DNA of 34,132 nt from a bacterium (GCA_035527515.1 DATLAJ010000155.1:1-34132), one strand, 5' to 3'; counted from the stretch's first letter, positions 1 to 8,772 are shown. Translations and numbers: made by a program. Notes: generated by a model not told the origin, from the sequence alone.

Positions 1-2
1 AC

Positions 3-791
3 GGGGCACTGAGCGCACACAACCGCCCTGAAAGCCCGACGCCGGTCGTCAACGACGCCACGATGGAGAACGCCTGGTGTGAGCGCCATCTCTCTGAGTT
101 TTCGACGTACGAGGACCAGATGGCGGATTTCGACAAGTTCCTAGAGCCCTTCTTCGAGTGCAGAGACGGTGCTAGCGTGTGGGTCATGCAGGACTGCTGG
201 TTATACGATCTTTGGGGTCCAGAGATACAGGCCAAATACCTCGCCAGGACATACATCATCAACTTCGTGCTCGGCGTCCCGACCTTCTGGTGGCAGCTCA
301 AGGAAGGCTCCGAGCTTTATGCCCACGACTGGGGAATACTGAACTACCAAACTTGCGAGCCACGACCAGCCTATTACACGTTGCAGGCCATCTGCGCCGG
401 CCTCGACAGCACCATGACTCCACATCCGCTGTGGTTCAGGTTTCCAGACAGGGACCCCGGGCCTCTCCGCTTCTGCTCATTCATCTCGCCTACCGACGTC
501 CGAATCGCGATTTACAGGGACGTCAAGGCCGATAGCTCGACGCCGGAGGCCGAGCCGCCCCAGAGCTACGACCTTGAGATCGAGAACCCATACGGCGGCC
601 TCCCTCTTGATGTCTGGCCCGTTCAAATGCAGACCTATCCCAACTTCTCTGTGCCCGAGGACAAGCACCCGTGCATCGAATCTTACGTCACCTACGAATA
701 TACCGCCTCGCTGAGGACGATCATCCTGCACGATGTCATAGTCGCTGACTACCCCGTCATCATTAGCCTCGGCCGGGCGCCGCACAACTGA
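3..791 (+). CDS. Glycoside-hydrolase-like protein, C-terminal part (5' truncated)
   Basis: The frame is open to the left edge of the window, with no stop before the first ATG at 63, so this is the 3' end of a longer gene. The segment with QAKYLARTYI and GVPTFWWQLKEG resembles the last strands of a (beta/alpha)8 glycosidase barrel of the GH5/GH39 kind. There the aromatic FWW stretch would line a sugar-binding cleft. The remaining 120 or so residues are rich in beta-forming and aromatic residues and look like an accessory beta-sandwich. The catalytic acids cannot be assigned because the N-terminal part is missing. The gene stops with TGA, and a hairpin lies just beyond, between it and the convergent molybdenum cluster. 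The glycosidase assignment is an inference from motif feel; the substrate is unknown. Confidence 0.5.
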   Translation, partial: GALSAHNRPESPTPVVNDATMENAWCERHLSEFSTYEDQMADFDKFLEPFFECRDGASVWVMQDCWLYDLWGPEIQAKYLARTYIINFVLGVPTFWWQLKEGSELYAHDWGILNYQTCEPRPAYYTLQAICAGLDSTMTPHPLWFRFPDRDPGPLRFCSFISPTDVRIAIYRDVKADSSTPEAEPPQSYDLEIENPYGGLPLDVWPVQMQTYPNFSVPEDKHPCIESYVTYEYTASLRTIILHDVIVADYPVIISLGRAPHN

Positions 792-815
792 TGCAGAAGC
801 CTCGCCGTGGCGTTC

Positions 816-839
816 GGGCTGTTTTGCTTTGAACGGCCC
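816..839. terminator. Hairpin between convergent genes
   Basis: The arms GGGCTGTT and AACGGCCC form an 8-bp stem (one G-U pair) around an 8-base loop. It lies between the 3' ends of two convergent genes and is probably a bidirectional terminator, although no long U tract follows on either side. Confidence 0.45.
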
Positions 840-913
840 TCCCTCGGCACATTCCCCTCTTTGTGGCGACTCCATCTTCAAATCCCAAGCCCGGATAGAC
901 CCGCCGAGACTCA

Positions 914-1867
914 TCAGCCGGCGTGGGGATCGATGCCATGAACGGTCAGGATTAGATGCTCGATCGTTTTGAGAATCTCACCTATGTACTGCTCGACCGC
1001 ATGTACACTGCCCGGCAGTGCGTAAACAATGGTGCGCCCCATGACTCCGGCGATGGACCGGCTTAGAAGTGCCGTAGGGATTTGCGCACCGTATTTGAGG
1101 CGGACGTAGTCCATGATGCCCGGTAGAAGCTTGTCGCACATAGGCGCGACCACATCAGGGGTGATGTCTCGTGGCCCAACGCCAGTGCCGCCTGTCGTGA
1201 TGACCACATCTACCCCGTCTTCTCGCGCTGCTACAAGGAATGCTCTCAGCTTTTCTGGGTCGTCAGGAAGCAGATAGTTTACCACCTCTTGCCGCCAGCG
1301 TTTGGGACGAAAGAACTCGTTGAGAATGGCAGTGATGCGAGGTCCGCTTCTGTCCTCGTAGTCTCCCCGGCTTGCCCTATCGCTCAAGGTAAGAACTCGA
1401 AATGAGAGGTTATGAGGATACACCCCGATGGCATCGCCCGCCGCGATGCTACCGCCCGACCTGACCCGGCAGAAGATGCCCTCACGTGGCATCACGCACT
1501 TGCCAACCTGTTTGAAAACGCTGCACCCGCCCGGGTGGCAAGCCTTCCCGATCTGGGTTACCTCAAGGCGGGTCTTGCATATCGTGAACTCATCTAATAG
1601 CGACACTTCAGAGAGGTCCAACCCCCACGTTGTGATGTTCTCCGCGAAGTCCCCTGGCGCAAAATCGCGACCGACATCGGCTGAAAACGTGTCAATGGTC
1701 TCCTTGCTCAGCAGGCTGACCTGCCGATGCCACTGGCCTGCGTGGGCGTCCGCCTCAATGCCCCGGTCGGTGAGCTCGATGCTCTTGACCGGTCTCTTAC
1801 ATGTCCCCCTCTGTCTCGAGATATTGACCGAAAGAACGGTCGGCTTAGTTTTCCGGTGCTGTTTCAT
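914..1867 (-). CDS. MOSC domain-MogA/MoaB fusion, molybdenum cofactor protein
   Basis: Two domains are joined in one 317-aa chain. Residues 10-150 form a MOSC domain with the conserved Cys region GKACHPGGCSVF (C110, C115). MOSC proteins handle sulfur transfer to the molybdenum cofactor or carry abstracted sulfur. Residues 155-317 are a MogA/MoaB domain with the molybdopterin-binding loop TTGGTGVGPRD (225-234) and the later LPGS motif, which in this family adenylylates molybdopterin before metal insertion by MoeA. The gene is the last of the molybdenum cluster, 64 bp after moaC. MOSC-MogA fusions occur in several anaerobes, so the architecture supports a role in maturing the formate dehydrogenase encoded upstream. 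The stop is TGA. Domain assignment is firm; which sulfur reaction the MOSC half performs is not known. Confidence 0.85.
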   Translation of the reverse strand: MKQHRKTKPTVLSVNISRQRGTCKRPVKSIELTDRGIEADAHAGQWHRQVSLLSKETIDTFSADVGRDFAPGDFAENITTWGLDLSEVSLLDEFTICKTRLEVTQIGKACHPGGCSVFKQVGKCVMPREGIFCRVRSGGSIAAGDAIGVYPHNLSFRVLTLSDRASRGDYEDRSGPRITAILNEFFRPKRWRQEVVNYLLPDDPEKLRAFLVAAREDGVDVVITTGGTGVGPRDITPDVVAPMCDKLLPGIMDYVRLKYGAQIPTALLSRSIAGVMGRTIVYALPGSVHAVEQYIGEILKTIEHLILTVHGIDPHAG

Positions 1868-1931
1868 TGTGGATTTCTCTTGTCCATTCTGAGCTGCGCA
1901 TCAATCGGAAGGCGGTGTTCGTTGTTTGCTC

Positions 1932-2390
1932 TCATTCGACATCGGTTTTGGCCTTCGAGAGCAGAACTATCTCCCCGATGCGCATCTTCTTATCGACTGC
2001 TTTACACATGTCATAAACTGTTAGCAGGGCGACTGCGACCGCGGTGAGCGCCTCCATCTCAATGCCCGTCCTTGCGATGCAGGACACCTCGCTCTCGACC
2101 GAGACGCTGTGTGGGTCAAGACTCGCCGTCACGGTGATACTCGTGATGGGGAGTGGATGGCAGAGCGGGATGAGCTCTGACGTGCGCTTGGCAGCCTGAA
2201 CACCTGCGATCTCCGCCACGCTGAGGACGTCCCCCTTCTTGATGTTGTTAGCGGCGATTAGTTCCACTGTCCGCTCGGCGAGCTCAATCCTGCCCGAGGC
2301 GCGCGCGACGCGAAGCTGAGGCGTTTTGCCGCTAATGTCCACCATCCTCGCCCGACCCTTGTCATCGATGTGTGTAAGCTCTTCGGCCAT
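1932..2390 (-). CDS. moaC: Cyclic pyranopterin monophosphate synthase MoaC
   Basis: This 152-aa protein has the usual MoaC length. It shows the family blocks KGDVLSVAEIAGVQAAKRTS, LIPLCHPLPIT and GIEMEALTAVAVALLTVYDM. The LCHPL and EMEAL elements contain the active-site His and Glu. MoaC converts the 3',8-cyclo-GTP made by MoaA into cyclic pyranopterin monophosphate in the cytoplasm, the first stable intermediate of molybdenum cofactor synthesis. The ATG lies one base after the moaA stop. Its Shine-Dalgarno sequence GGGAGG is formed by the final Met-Gly-Gly codons of moaA, so the two genes are very likely translationally coupled. Confidence 0.95.
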   Translation of the reverse strand: MAEELTHIDDKGRARMVDISGKTPQLRVARASGRIELAERTVELIAANNIKKGDVLSVAEIAGVQAAKRTSELIPLCHPLPITSITVTASLDPHSVSVESEVSCIARTGIEMEALTAVAVALLTVYDMCKAVDKKMRIGEIVLLSKAKTDVE

Positions 2391-2391
2391 C

Positions 2392-3192
2392 TCAACCTCC
2401 CATAACGTAGAACTCGTTCTGAGCGCCCGCCCGCCCTGACTCGGGCTTTGCAGCGACCGCGCGCCTGATGGCCTCGGCCGGGCCGAGCTCGCGGCATGAA
2501 AATGCTATGTCATTGAAAAGACAGGGCTTCACTAAACCATCGCTTGTGAGCCTCAGTCGGTTACAGTGCTCGCAATCGCCGCCGGTGCCGCCATCAACCA
2601 CCCAGAACTTGCCCCCTGGGATGTGCATCTGCCGTATGAAACGAGCCTCAAGCCCGTGCTCCTGCGCGAAACGCCGCACTGGGACGGCGTCTGGCTCTGC
2701 GGACGATCTGTTAACGACGCAGTTAATCTTCGTGCCCTGAAACCCCGCGTCCTGCGCGGCGCTTATTCCCTCAAGGACGGGTCCGAGCTCTCCACGGCGC
2801 GTGATCTGCCGGTATCGCACGGGGTCAAGCGTGTCGAGGCTTATATTCAGCCGGTGCAGCCCAGCGCTCCTGAGGGGCGCAGCAAACTCGCCCAACAGTG
2901 TGCCATTTGTGGTCATGGCAAGGTCCTTAACTCCATCAATCTCTGCGAGCATGGAGACGAGCGTTACGATGCCCCGGCGAACTAGCGGCTCGCCGCCAGT
3001 GATCCGAACCTTGTCGATGCCCATCCTGACGCCGGTTTTGACTACGTGCAGTATCTCCTCAAACGACAGGATGTCAGCGTGCGTGGTAAGCGGAACGCCC
3101 TCGGGTGGCATGCAATAGACGCAGCGCAGGTTACACCTGTCGGTTACGGAGACACGGAGATAGTGGATGCGGCGGTCAAATCTGTCGAACAT
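2392..3192 (-). CDS. moaA: GTP 3',8-cyclase MoaA (short form)
   Basis: Radical SAM enzyme for the first step of molybdenum cofactor synthesis, the rearrangement of GTP to 3',8-cyclo-GTP. The N-terminal SAM cluster motif is VTDRCNLRCVYC (C20, C24, C27). The C-terminal substrate cluster is CEHCNRLRLTSDG plus a further Cys (C207, C210, C224) with the MoaA spacing CX2CX13C. The protein ends in Gly-Gly, as the family requires for activity. At 266 aa it is about 50-60 residues shorter than typical MoaA. The missing part lies between the last barrel strand (ARFIRQMHIPGG) and the second cluster. All cluster ligands remain, so this looks like a natural short subfamily rather than decay. It overlaps the end of moeA by 17 bp. 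Confidence 0.9.
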   Translation of the reverse strand: MFDRFDRRIHYLRVSVTDRCNLRCVYCMPPEGVPLTTHADILSFEEILHVVKTGVRMGIDKVRITGGEPLVRRGIVTLVSMLAEIDGVKDLAMTTNGTLLGEFAAPLRSAGLHRLNISLDTLDPVRYRQITRRGELGPVLEGISAAQDAGFQGTKINCVVNRSSAEPDAVPVRRFAQEHGLEARFIRQMHIPGGKFWVVDGGTGGDCEHCNRLRLTSDGLVKPCLFNDIAFSCRELGPAEAIRRAVAAKPESGRAGAQNEFYVMGG

Positions 3193-4360
3193 GAACCATC
3201 GCCCCTCTGTCGAGCCTTGTGACCCCAGCCGGAATGCAGATGATGCCGTCGGCCTGGGGTAACGCGCGGGTGTGCGCCGAGCCGTGGTACTCGATCGGTC
3301 TCACAGCGCCGCTTGGGGTCAGGACAACTGGATACCAGGCCTCGCGGCTCGTTCTGCGCTTTTCGATGGCCTCCTCGAGCGGCATTATTACGTTAGCGGG
3401 CGCGTAGTCGTGCCCCTGCATCCGGAGAAGGAACGGCTTGACCAAGAGCTCGAATACGACAAAAGTGGAGACAGGATTGCCCGGCAGGCCAAAGCAGAAT
3501 CCGTCATCCGAGACGCCGAAGTGAGTCGGCTTACCCGGCTTGATCGCCACACTCTCGAAGAGTAGATGGAAACCACAACGCTTCAGGATGGCGGGCACGA
3601 GGTCGTAATCCCCGACTGAAACGCCCCCGGAGACAAGCACAACATCGGTCTTGTCAATGGCGTCCCGCAAGAGGGAGTCGATCGCGTGCTCGGTATCGCG
3701 CGCAATCCCGAAGTAATGAGGGAGGCCGCCCACTGTGGCAACCTGCGCTCGAAGTTGGTAGCTGTTGCTGTTTCTTATCTGTGAGATGGCCGGCTTGTCA
3801 ACTGGTTCTACCAGCTCGTCCCCCGTCGCAATGATACCCACACGGGGTCGATCTGAGACCAGGGGAGCTATGCATCCAACCGAGGCGAGGACAGCGAGAT
3901 GCTGAGGCCGGAGCCACTCGCCGGCGTGAAGAACGATATCGCCAGCTTCGGTGTCCTCCGCCTTATAGCAGATGTTCGTCGCTGTGTCCTTCCCAACAAA
4001 ACGGATTGTGTTCTCGGGCGTGAGCTCAACGTGCTCCTTCATGATCACGCAGTCGGCGCCATCAGGAACCATCGCACCAGTCATTATCTTGGCGCACTCG
4101 CCCGGACCCACACGTCGCGTCGGTATGTGCCCGGCCGGGACCACTTCGCGAACATGAAGCTCCCTGAACAGGTCCTCTCGCCGAATTGCGTAGCCATCCA
4201 TGGCGGACTTGTCGAAGGGGGGCATGTCTATGTCAGAGACTACGTCCTGGGCTAGGACTCTGCCAAGGGCCTCGTCGAGCGCGACCCTTTGGGTAGGAAG
4301 TCTAGGGGCAGAGAAGAGGACGCTGTTGTACGCCTCCTCACGCGATACCATTTTGGCCAA
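3176..4360 (-). CDS. moeA: Molybdopterin molybdenumtransferase MoeA
   Basis: The 394-aa protein has normal MoeA length. Visible family blocks are DMPPFDKSAMDGYAIR near residue 40, the nucleotide/pterin loop VSGGVSVGDYD in the MogA-like domain, and LPGNPVST after it. MoeA inserts molybdate (or tungstate) into adenylylated molybdopterin in the cytoplasm, acting after MogA, whose domain is encoded at the end of this cluster. Its start overlaps the 3' end of the mobBA-like gene by 23 bp, and its 3' end overlaps moaA, indicating a tightly packed operon. The stop is TGA. Nothing essential appears to be missing. Confidence 0.95.
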   Translation of the reverse strand: MAKMVSREEAYNSVLFSAPRLPTQRVALDEALGRVLAQDVVSDIDMPPFDKSAMDGYAIRREDLFRELHVREVVPAGHIPTRRVGPGECAKIMTGAMVPDGADCVIMKEHVELTPENTIRFVGKDTATNICYKAEDTEAGDIVLHAGEWLRPQHLAVLASVGCIAPLVSDRPRVGIIATGDELVEPVDKPAISQIRNSNSYQLRAQVATVGGLPHYFGIARDTEHAIDSLLRDAIDKTDVVLVSGGVSVGDYDLVPAILKRCGFHLLFESVAIKPGKPTHFGVSDDGFCFGLPGNPVSTFVVFELLVKPFLLRMQGHDYAPANVIMPLEEAIEKRRTSREAWYPVVLTPSGAVRPIEYHGSAHTRALPQADGIICIPAGVTRLDRGAMVHVRQI

Positions 4361-5468
4361 TGTAATCCTCGTAATCGTTGATGGTGTTCAGGTTCTTCAA
4401 TTGGAGGCGTTGCTCGAGGGGGTAGTAGCGAATCCTGGCGTGCTTGAAGACTTCGGAGACCTTCCGCGAGCAGTGCCCAAGGGAGCTGCGCATGGCCGGC
4501 AGGATGCTCTTATTATAGATGGCAAAGAGCGGCTCGAACGTCCCTTCTGCGCTTTGTGGGATGACCGCATCGTAGCCTTCAGAGACCGCGATCATCTTCC
4601 TGAGCAGCGGTATGTTGGGCTCGGGAATGTCGCACGCAACCACAGCGTTGGTCTCCCTGGACGAGGCGAGAAGCGACGAGAAGATGCCCATAAGTGGGCC
4701 GTGATTGGGCGCGATGTCCGGAACAACTGGGATGTCAAGGAACCGGAACTTCTGTGGGTAGTTTGCGCTCACGATAAGCTCCTCGAAATGAGGCGCAAGC
4801 TGGTCCGCGATGTGCTGTATCATTGGGCGACCGTTGATGGGAAGGATGGCCTTGTCCGAGCCCATACGGTAGCTGCCGCCGCCAGCCAGAATGATCGCTG
4901 TGGCATCCTCCACTAGCCCCCAGCCGCGGTCTGAGAGAACAATGCGGCTCATGTCCAGGTCGAAGTCGTTCCCGTCTGAGAGCAGTATCCGGTCGGCATT
5001 CTTCAGCACATTCTTGGCTGATTGTTTGAAAGTCTGTGACTCCCTATCCTTGACGATAACGAAGACGCCGGGCCTGACAACCTGACGTAGGCTGTTCGAT
5101 TCACAGACCAAGACCGAATCCCGACCCGTGACCTCAAGAAGCGCGATCGCCCCCTCGCGCAGGTGCGACCTGAGGCAGCGGAGCCAGAACACGCGTGAGG
5201 CCCCCGCCCGTAGCATACGTGTGGTGTCCTTGCCGGGGCACGTGCCTCTCTCCTCGGTGATGCAGAAGTTGCCTTCAAGGGATGTGCATACGCCGCAGCC
5301 TTGGCCACCTCGGGGGCAATTCCCGTCCAGCTTCTCTATGGTCGTTACCTTTACGCCAACTATCTCACGACTTCGCACATACCGCCTGATGAGAGCGCAG
5401 GCGAGCTCAGTCTTGCCCGCGTTTCGTCCGGCCGAGCCGATCATGAACATCAGTGGCAGAGAAATCAT
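4338..5468 (-). CDS. MobB-like P-loop protein fused to MobA guanylyltransferase
   Basis: This is a 376-aa fusion. Residues 1-185 are a P-loop NTPase with Walker A GSAGRNAGKT (11-20), comparable to MobB. They contain an unusual Cys-rich insert with C51, C58, C61, C69 and C77 in the pattern CPRGGQGCGVC, then FC, then TCPGKDT. Residues 188-376 are a MobA domain with the nucleotide-binding signature LAGGGSYRMGSDKA, the later PVVPDI and NHGPLMGI elements, and AVVACDIPE. MobA joins GMP to the molybdenum cofactor to give the bis-guanine dinucleotide form used by formate dehydrogenases of this type, matching the fdhA gene upstream. The Cys-rich insert could hold a metal or Fe-S cluster; that is inference. 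The gene overlaps moeA and follows the transporter ATPase by 27 bp. Confidence 0.85.
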   Translation of the reverse strand: MISLPLMFMIGSAGRNAGKTELACALIRRYVRSREIVGVKVTTIEKLDGNCPRGGQGCGVCTSLEGNFCITEERGTCPGKDTTRMLRAGASRVFWLRCLRSHLREGAIALLEVTGRDSVLVCESNSLRQVVRPGVFVIVKDRESQTFKQSAKNVLKNADRILLSDGNDFDLDMSRIVLSDRGWGLVEDATAIILAGGGSYRMGSDKAILPINGRPMIQHIADQLAPHFEELIVSANYPQKFRFLDIPVVPDIAPNHGPLMGIFSSLLASSRETNAVVACDIPEPNIPLLRKMIAVSEGYDAVIPQSAEGTFEPLFAIYNKSILPAMRSSLGHCSRKVSEVFKHARIRYYPLEQRLQLKNLNTINDYEDYIGQNGIA

Positions 5469-5495
5469 ATTCTCGATACCTTATGGTTTTTGTCG

Positions 5496-6557
5496 TTATT
5501 CCTTTAAGAATCGTGCCGCACTGGCTTTGAAGTAGACCCAGACTGCCTTGCCGACCTCAAGACTAAGCGACCTGACAGACGCTTGCGTCAGAAGCGCCGA
5601 CAACTTCACACCTATTTGAACAGACACCTCGACGCCGAGTTTCGCCGGGATGATGTCTAGCACGTTCCCCCTGAAGACGTTCCTCGCACTGGTCTGGGGC
5701 TGCTCGTTGGAGATGGCGATGTCCTCGCTACGGACGATGAGGCATCCGGGACCTGGGTCGGCCTCTGTAAGCACGCAGAAACGAATCCCACTCGGACCGG
5801 TGAACTCCGACAGTTGCCCATTGCCGGCGGCACGCTTGAGCGTTCCTCTGAGGAAATTCTTGATCCCGACGAAGCTCGCAACGAACTCCGATTCAGGCCT
5901 CTGGAATATCGCTTCCGGCGTCCCGACCTGCACGATTGTCTCGTTCTCCATGACCGCGATACGGGAGGCCAGGGACACCGCCTCCTCGTAATCGTGTGTA
6001 ACGTGCAGCATTGTTTGACCACGTCGGTTGAGGTCACGAAGCAGCGAGCGAACCTGCCAGCGCGATGCCGCATCCAGCGAGGCGATTGGCTCATCCAAGA
6101 GGATGCACCTGGGCTCGGTGGCAAGCGTTCTGGCCAGCGCCACGCGCTGCGCCTCGCCCCCAGAGAGAGTCTGTGGACTTCTGTCGAACAGCTCTAGTGC
6201 GTCAACAGACTTTGCGAGCTCAAAGGCCCTCTCGCGAATTTGGGAGCGCTTGAGGCCACGGGAGTGAAGCCCGTAGGCGATGTTTTTCTTGACTGAGAGG
6301 TGCGGAAAGAGAGCCTGGTCCTGATACACGAGCCCGATTCTCCGTTTCTGCATCCTCTCCGATGTTATCTCTTTGCTGTCCAGAAAGACATGGCCACTGT
6401 CCGGACGCATCAGCCCCGCGATTATCTCGAGAAGCACAGTCTTACCCACGCCGGACGCACCGAGCAGGACGAAGTACTCGCCCTCGTTCACCTCAAACGA
6501 CACGTCTTTCATCACGAATGATCCGAGCCGCTTCGAGAGGTTCTCAACGGCCAGCAT
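5496..6557 (-). CDS. wtpC: Tungstate/molybdate ABC transporter ATP-binding protein
   Basis: The 353-aa ABC ATPase shows Walker A GASGVGKT near residue 33, the Q-loop YQDQALFP, the signature LSGGEAQRVALARTL, Walker B ILLDEPIASLD and the switch His in HVTHDYEEA. Residues from about 235 on form a C-terminal extension whose last 70 residues (NVFRGNVLDIIPAKLGVEVSV and following) look like a TOBE domain. In ModC/WtpC proteins this domain senses oxyanion and can inhibit transport. It powers uptake with the permease encoded just upstream, whose 3' end it overlaps by 14 bp. It ends in TAA. Whether molybdate or tungstate is preferred cannot be read from the sequence. Confidence 0.9.
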   Translation of the reverse strand: MLAVENLSKRLGSFVMKDVSFEVNEGEYFVLLGASGVGKTVLLEIIAGLMRPDSGHVFLDSKEITSERMQKRRIGLVYQDQALFPHLSVKKNIAYGLHSRGLKRSQIRERAFELAKSVDALELFDRSPQTLSGGEAQRVALARTLATEPRCILLDEPIASLDAASRWQVRSLLRDLNRRGQTMLHVTHDYEEAVSLASRIAVMENETIVQVGTPEAIFQRPESEFVASFVGIKNFLRGTLKRAAGNGQLSEFTGPSGIRFCVLTEADPGPGCLIVRSEDIAISNEQPQTSARNVFRGNVLDIIPAKLGVEVSVQIGVKLSALLTQASVRSLSLEVGKAVWVYFKASAARFLKE

Positions 6558-7356
6558 TCTTTCTCCCTTGTGCTAAAAGTCGCAGAACGACGAACATGAC
6601 GAGGCAGACCAGCATGAAGAGAGCCGAGACGGGTCTTGAGTACTTCAGCCCAAATGCGCTGAAGCGCTCGTAGATAAGGATCGGGGTGATCATGGGGTGG
6701 TAGGCAATGATCATGACAGCCCCAAACTCGCTCATGCCCCGACCCCACATCAGCACAAGCCCCGAGACTATCGCTCGCCACGCCAGTGGCACCGAGACCG
6801 TCAGAAATACCCGCAGCGGGGACGCACCGAGGCCGAGAGCCGCCTTCTCGAGCCTCTCGGGAACCGCCGCAAAACCATCGCGAGCGGAGTTAATGAGAAA
6901 AGGGACGCTCACGAACGCCATCGCCGCGCCTATCCCCACAGGGGTGCCAACTATCTCAAAGCCCATCGATTCCGCCGCGCTGCCCACCAGTGTATCCCTG
7001 GCAACGATGCCCAGTATAGCGATGCCAGCGACGGAGTGGGGAACTATGACGGGGAGGTCAACTATGCCGGTAACAAATCCTTTCAGCGGGAAGTCCTTGC
7101 GGGCGAGGATGTATGCAAATGGGATGCACGCGACCGCAAACACCAATGTCGCAGCCATCGAGACCCACAGCGTCAGCCATATACTCTCGCGGACCTCCGC
7201 GTCTTGTGCGGTCGCGACTATTTCCCCAAACGTCGATTTGAGGTATATGCCCACGAGCGGCGCCACGATCAAAAGAAGGACGACGCCGCCAAGTGCGCTG
7301 AACGTTAGATGCAGCCAAGAGAGCTGACCTTTCGCTGCCGCAGTATTCTTACTCAT
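6544..7356 (-). CDS. wtpB: Tungstate/molybdate ABC transporter permease
   Basis: The 270-aa integral membrane protein has about six hydrophobic segments and the binding-protein-dependent transport signature around EKAALGLGASPLRVFLTVSVPLA. That segment contains the EAA loop that docks on the ATPase. Other typical ModB/WtpB elements are DLPVIVPHSVAGIAILG and the RGMSEFGAVMIIAYHP stretch near the end. It is placed between the substrate-binding protein and the ATPase genes, so it completes a WtpABC/ModABC importer. A gap of 91 bp separates it from wtpA. The stop is TGA and the gene overlaps wtpC. Confidence 0.92.
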   Translation of the reverse strand: MSKNTAAAKGQLSWLHLTFSALGGVVLLLIVAPLVGIYLKSTFGEIVATAQDAEVRESIWLTLWVSMAATLVFAVACIPFAYILARKDFPLKGFVTGIVDLPVIVPHSVAGIAILGIVARDTLVGSAAESMGFEIVGTPVGIGAAMAFVSVPFLINSARDGFAAVPERLEKAALGLGASPLRVFLTVSVPLAWRAIVSGLVLMWGRGMSEFGAVMIIAYHPMITPILIYERFSAFGLKYSRPVSALFMLVCLVMFVVLRLLAQGRKNAGR

Positions 7357-7447
7357 CCTCGTTACTTGCGCCCGAGCTCCTCATCTTAGCCACGTGCCGT
7401 GCCTGCATGAAACGCTCTCGTGCTTGCCTGTTGTGTGCTCAAGGCGT

Positions 7448-8410
7448 CTATCCCTTTACGGCGAATTTCTTGAGGCGCAGCGGCAGTTTGTCGTAAGTGT
7501 TAGTCGGCGACGGAACGACGGAGGGCTGGCCGTTCTTTTCCATAATCGCGATGCCCTTGTCCTTATCCAGAAGAAACTCAACGAAGGCAAGCGCAGCCCC
7601 CGGATTCTTGGAGCTCTTGGGAATCGTTACTCCATAGACCATCGGAGCTCCTCTTTGGGAGATGAACTCACCCGGCTTTTTGCCGGATATCTTAACCGAG
7701 ACCGAATCATACAGACTTGCCAGCGCCGTTTTCTTCAGGTTCACCTCATCCGGCAGCAGGAGATACTTGAGGCCATGCTGCTCAGCCACCGAGCGATACA
7801 GGAATATGTAATCGATTGTGTGAGACTCCAGAAGGGCCAGGAGGTCAACCTCCTTTGGCCGGATGAACCTACTGTCCTTCTTGAGCATCTTTTCTGCGAG
7901 GCCGGGCTTCTTGTAGTGTTTCTCGGCGAGCTTCATTGTCATAATCGACCGGTAGCCGCATGGATCGGCGTTTGGGTCTGACCTGCCGAACCTCACTCTC
8001 TTGTCGAGAAGAACCTCGAACCAGTTGTCTCGATCGATCTTATCCGACAGCCGAGAGGCCTCGTGATAGACGATCGTCATCTCGTTCGCTGCGAACGAGA
8101 TGTTCCAACTTGCATACTCGGGGACCAGAAGCGTGTCGATTACCGTGTAATCCGCCGAGGCCATTACGTCGCACGGCCTTTTCAGGTCGGAAATCTTGCG
8201 GGCGCAGGTCCTGCTGCCGGCCGCCTCGCGAATCACTTTCACGTTCTGATACTCTTTCATAAACGCTTTGGCTATCTCATCGAACGGAACGGCGAGGCTG
8301 CCCGCATGAAAGACCACGAGTTCGCCCGACAGGCCGCTACCTTTCGTGCCAGCAAGCGACAATGTCCCCAAGATGACAAGAGCAAGAACCACAAGCAAAA
8401 TCCTTCTCAT
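7448..8410 (-). CDS. wtpA: Tungstate/molybdate-binding protein, WtpA type
   Basis: The 320-aa protein starts with a Sec signal peptide (MRRILLVVLALVILGTLSLAG) and then the substrate-binding block VVFHAGSLAVPF near residue 32. The later motif GRSDPNADPCGYR (142-154) is characteristic of the WtpA/archaeal ModA class, which holds the oxyanion in an octahedral site with acidic ligands. It is the extracytoplasmic receptor for the transporter. The ATG overlaps the modE stop as ATGA, with a good AAGGAG ribosome binding site. The gene ends in TAG, followed two codons later by an in-frame TGA. No lipobox is seen, so it is periplasmic rather than lipid anchored. Confidence 0.92.
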   Translation of the reverse strand: MRRILLVVLALVILGTLSLAGTKGSGLSGELVVFHAGSLAVPFDEIAKAFMKEYQNVKVIREAAGSRTCARKISDLKRPCDVMASADYTVIDTLLVPEYASWNISFAANEMTIVYHEASRLSDKIDRDNWFEVLLDKRVRFGRSDPNADPCGYRSIMTMKLAEKHYKKPGLAEKMLKKDSRFIRPKEVDLLALLESHTIDYIFLYRSVAEQHGLKYLLLPDEVNLKKTALASLYDSVSVKISGKKPGEFISQRGAPMVYGVTIPKSSKNPGAALAFVEFLLDKDKGIAIMEKNGQPSVVPSPTNTYDKLPLRLKKFAVKG

Positions 8411-8772
8411 TTGTTTCTCCTTTCTAGACTCTCAATGTGCGCCGTAAAGGCGCTTGAAATGGCATCGTCAACATCAGAGCGGAACTCGGAATACGCCTCA
8501 AGCCAAACCCTTCCCGCCTCGGTCAACCTGGTCTCGCCGCCAGAAATCCCGCCCCGGCGCCTCTCGACGAGCGACACGTCAAGAGACCGCTCGGCCTTCT
8601 TGAGGTCGCCCCAGGCCTTGCGATAGCTCATCCCAAGCTCCGTCGCCGCCGCCATCAGCGAGCCTTCACGTTGGATGGCATCGAGCAAACGCCACTTGCC
8701 GTCTCCGAAAGCACCCTCCGCATCCCTAGTCGAGAGCCAGAGCTTGAACCTCGGCCGCAGACCCTCTTTCAT
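8407..8772 (-). CDS. ModE-type winged-helix regulator, DNA-binding domain only
   Basis: The 121-aa protein corresponds to the N-terminal winged helix of ModE: KWRLLDAIQREGSLMAAATE, then LGMSYRKAWGDLKKAERSL as the recognition helix region, and LVERRRGGISGGETRLTEAG as the wing. Full-length ModE has two C-terminal MOP domains that bind molybdate. They are absent here, so sensing must use another route, or the protein responds through a partner. Such short ModE relatives, including tungstate-responsive ones, are known in anaerobes. Its position between the FDH genes and the transporter, overlapping wtpA by 4 bp, suggests that it controls this block. The palindrome at 9072-9113 is a candidate target. 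Confidence 0.85.
   Translation of the reverse strand: MKEGLRPRFKLWLSTRDAEGAFGDGKWRLLDAIQREGSLMAAATELGMSYRKAWGDLKKAERSLDVSLVERRRGGISGGETRLTEAGRVWLEAYSEFRSDVDDAISSAFTAHIESLERRNK

Noticed and set aside
6697-7327. Two overlapping plus-strand frames opposite the permease gene
   Set aside because: Antisense shadows; the minus strand encodes a clear ABC permease.
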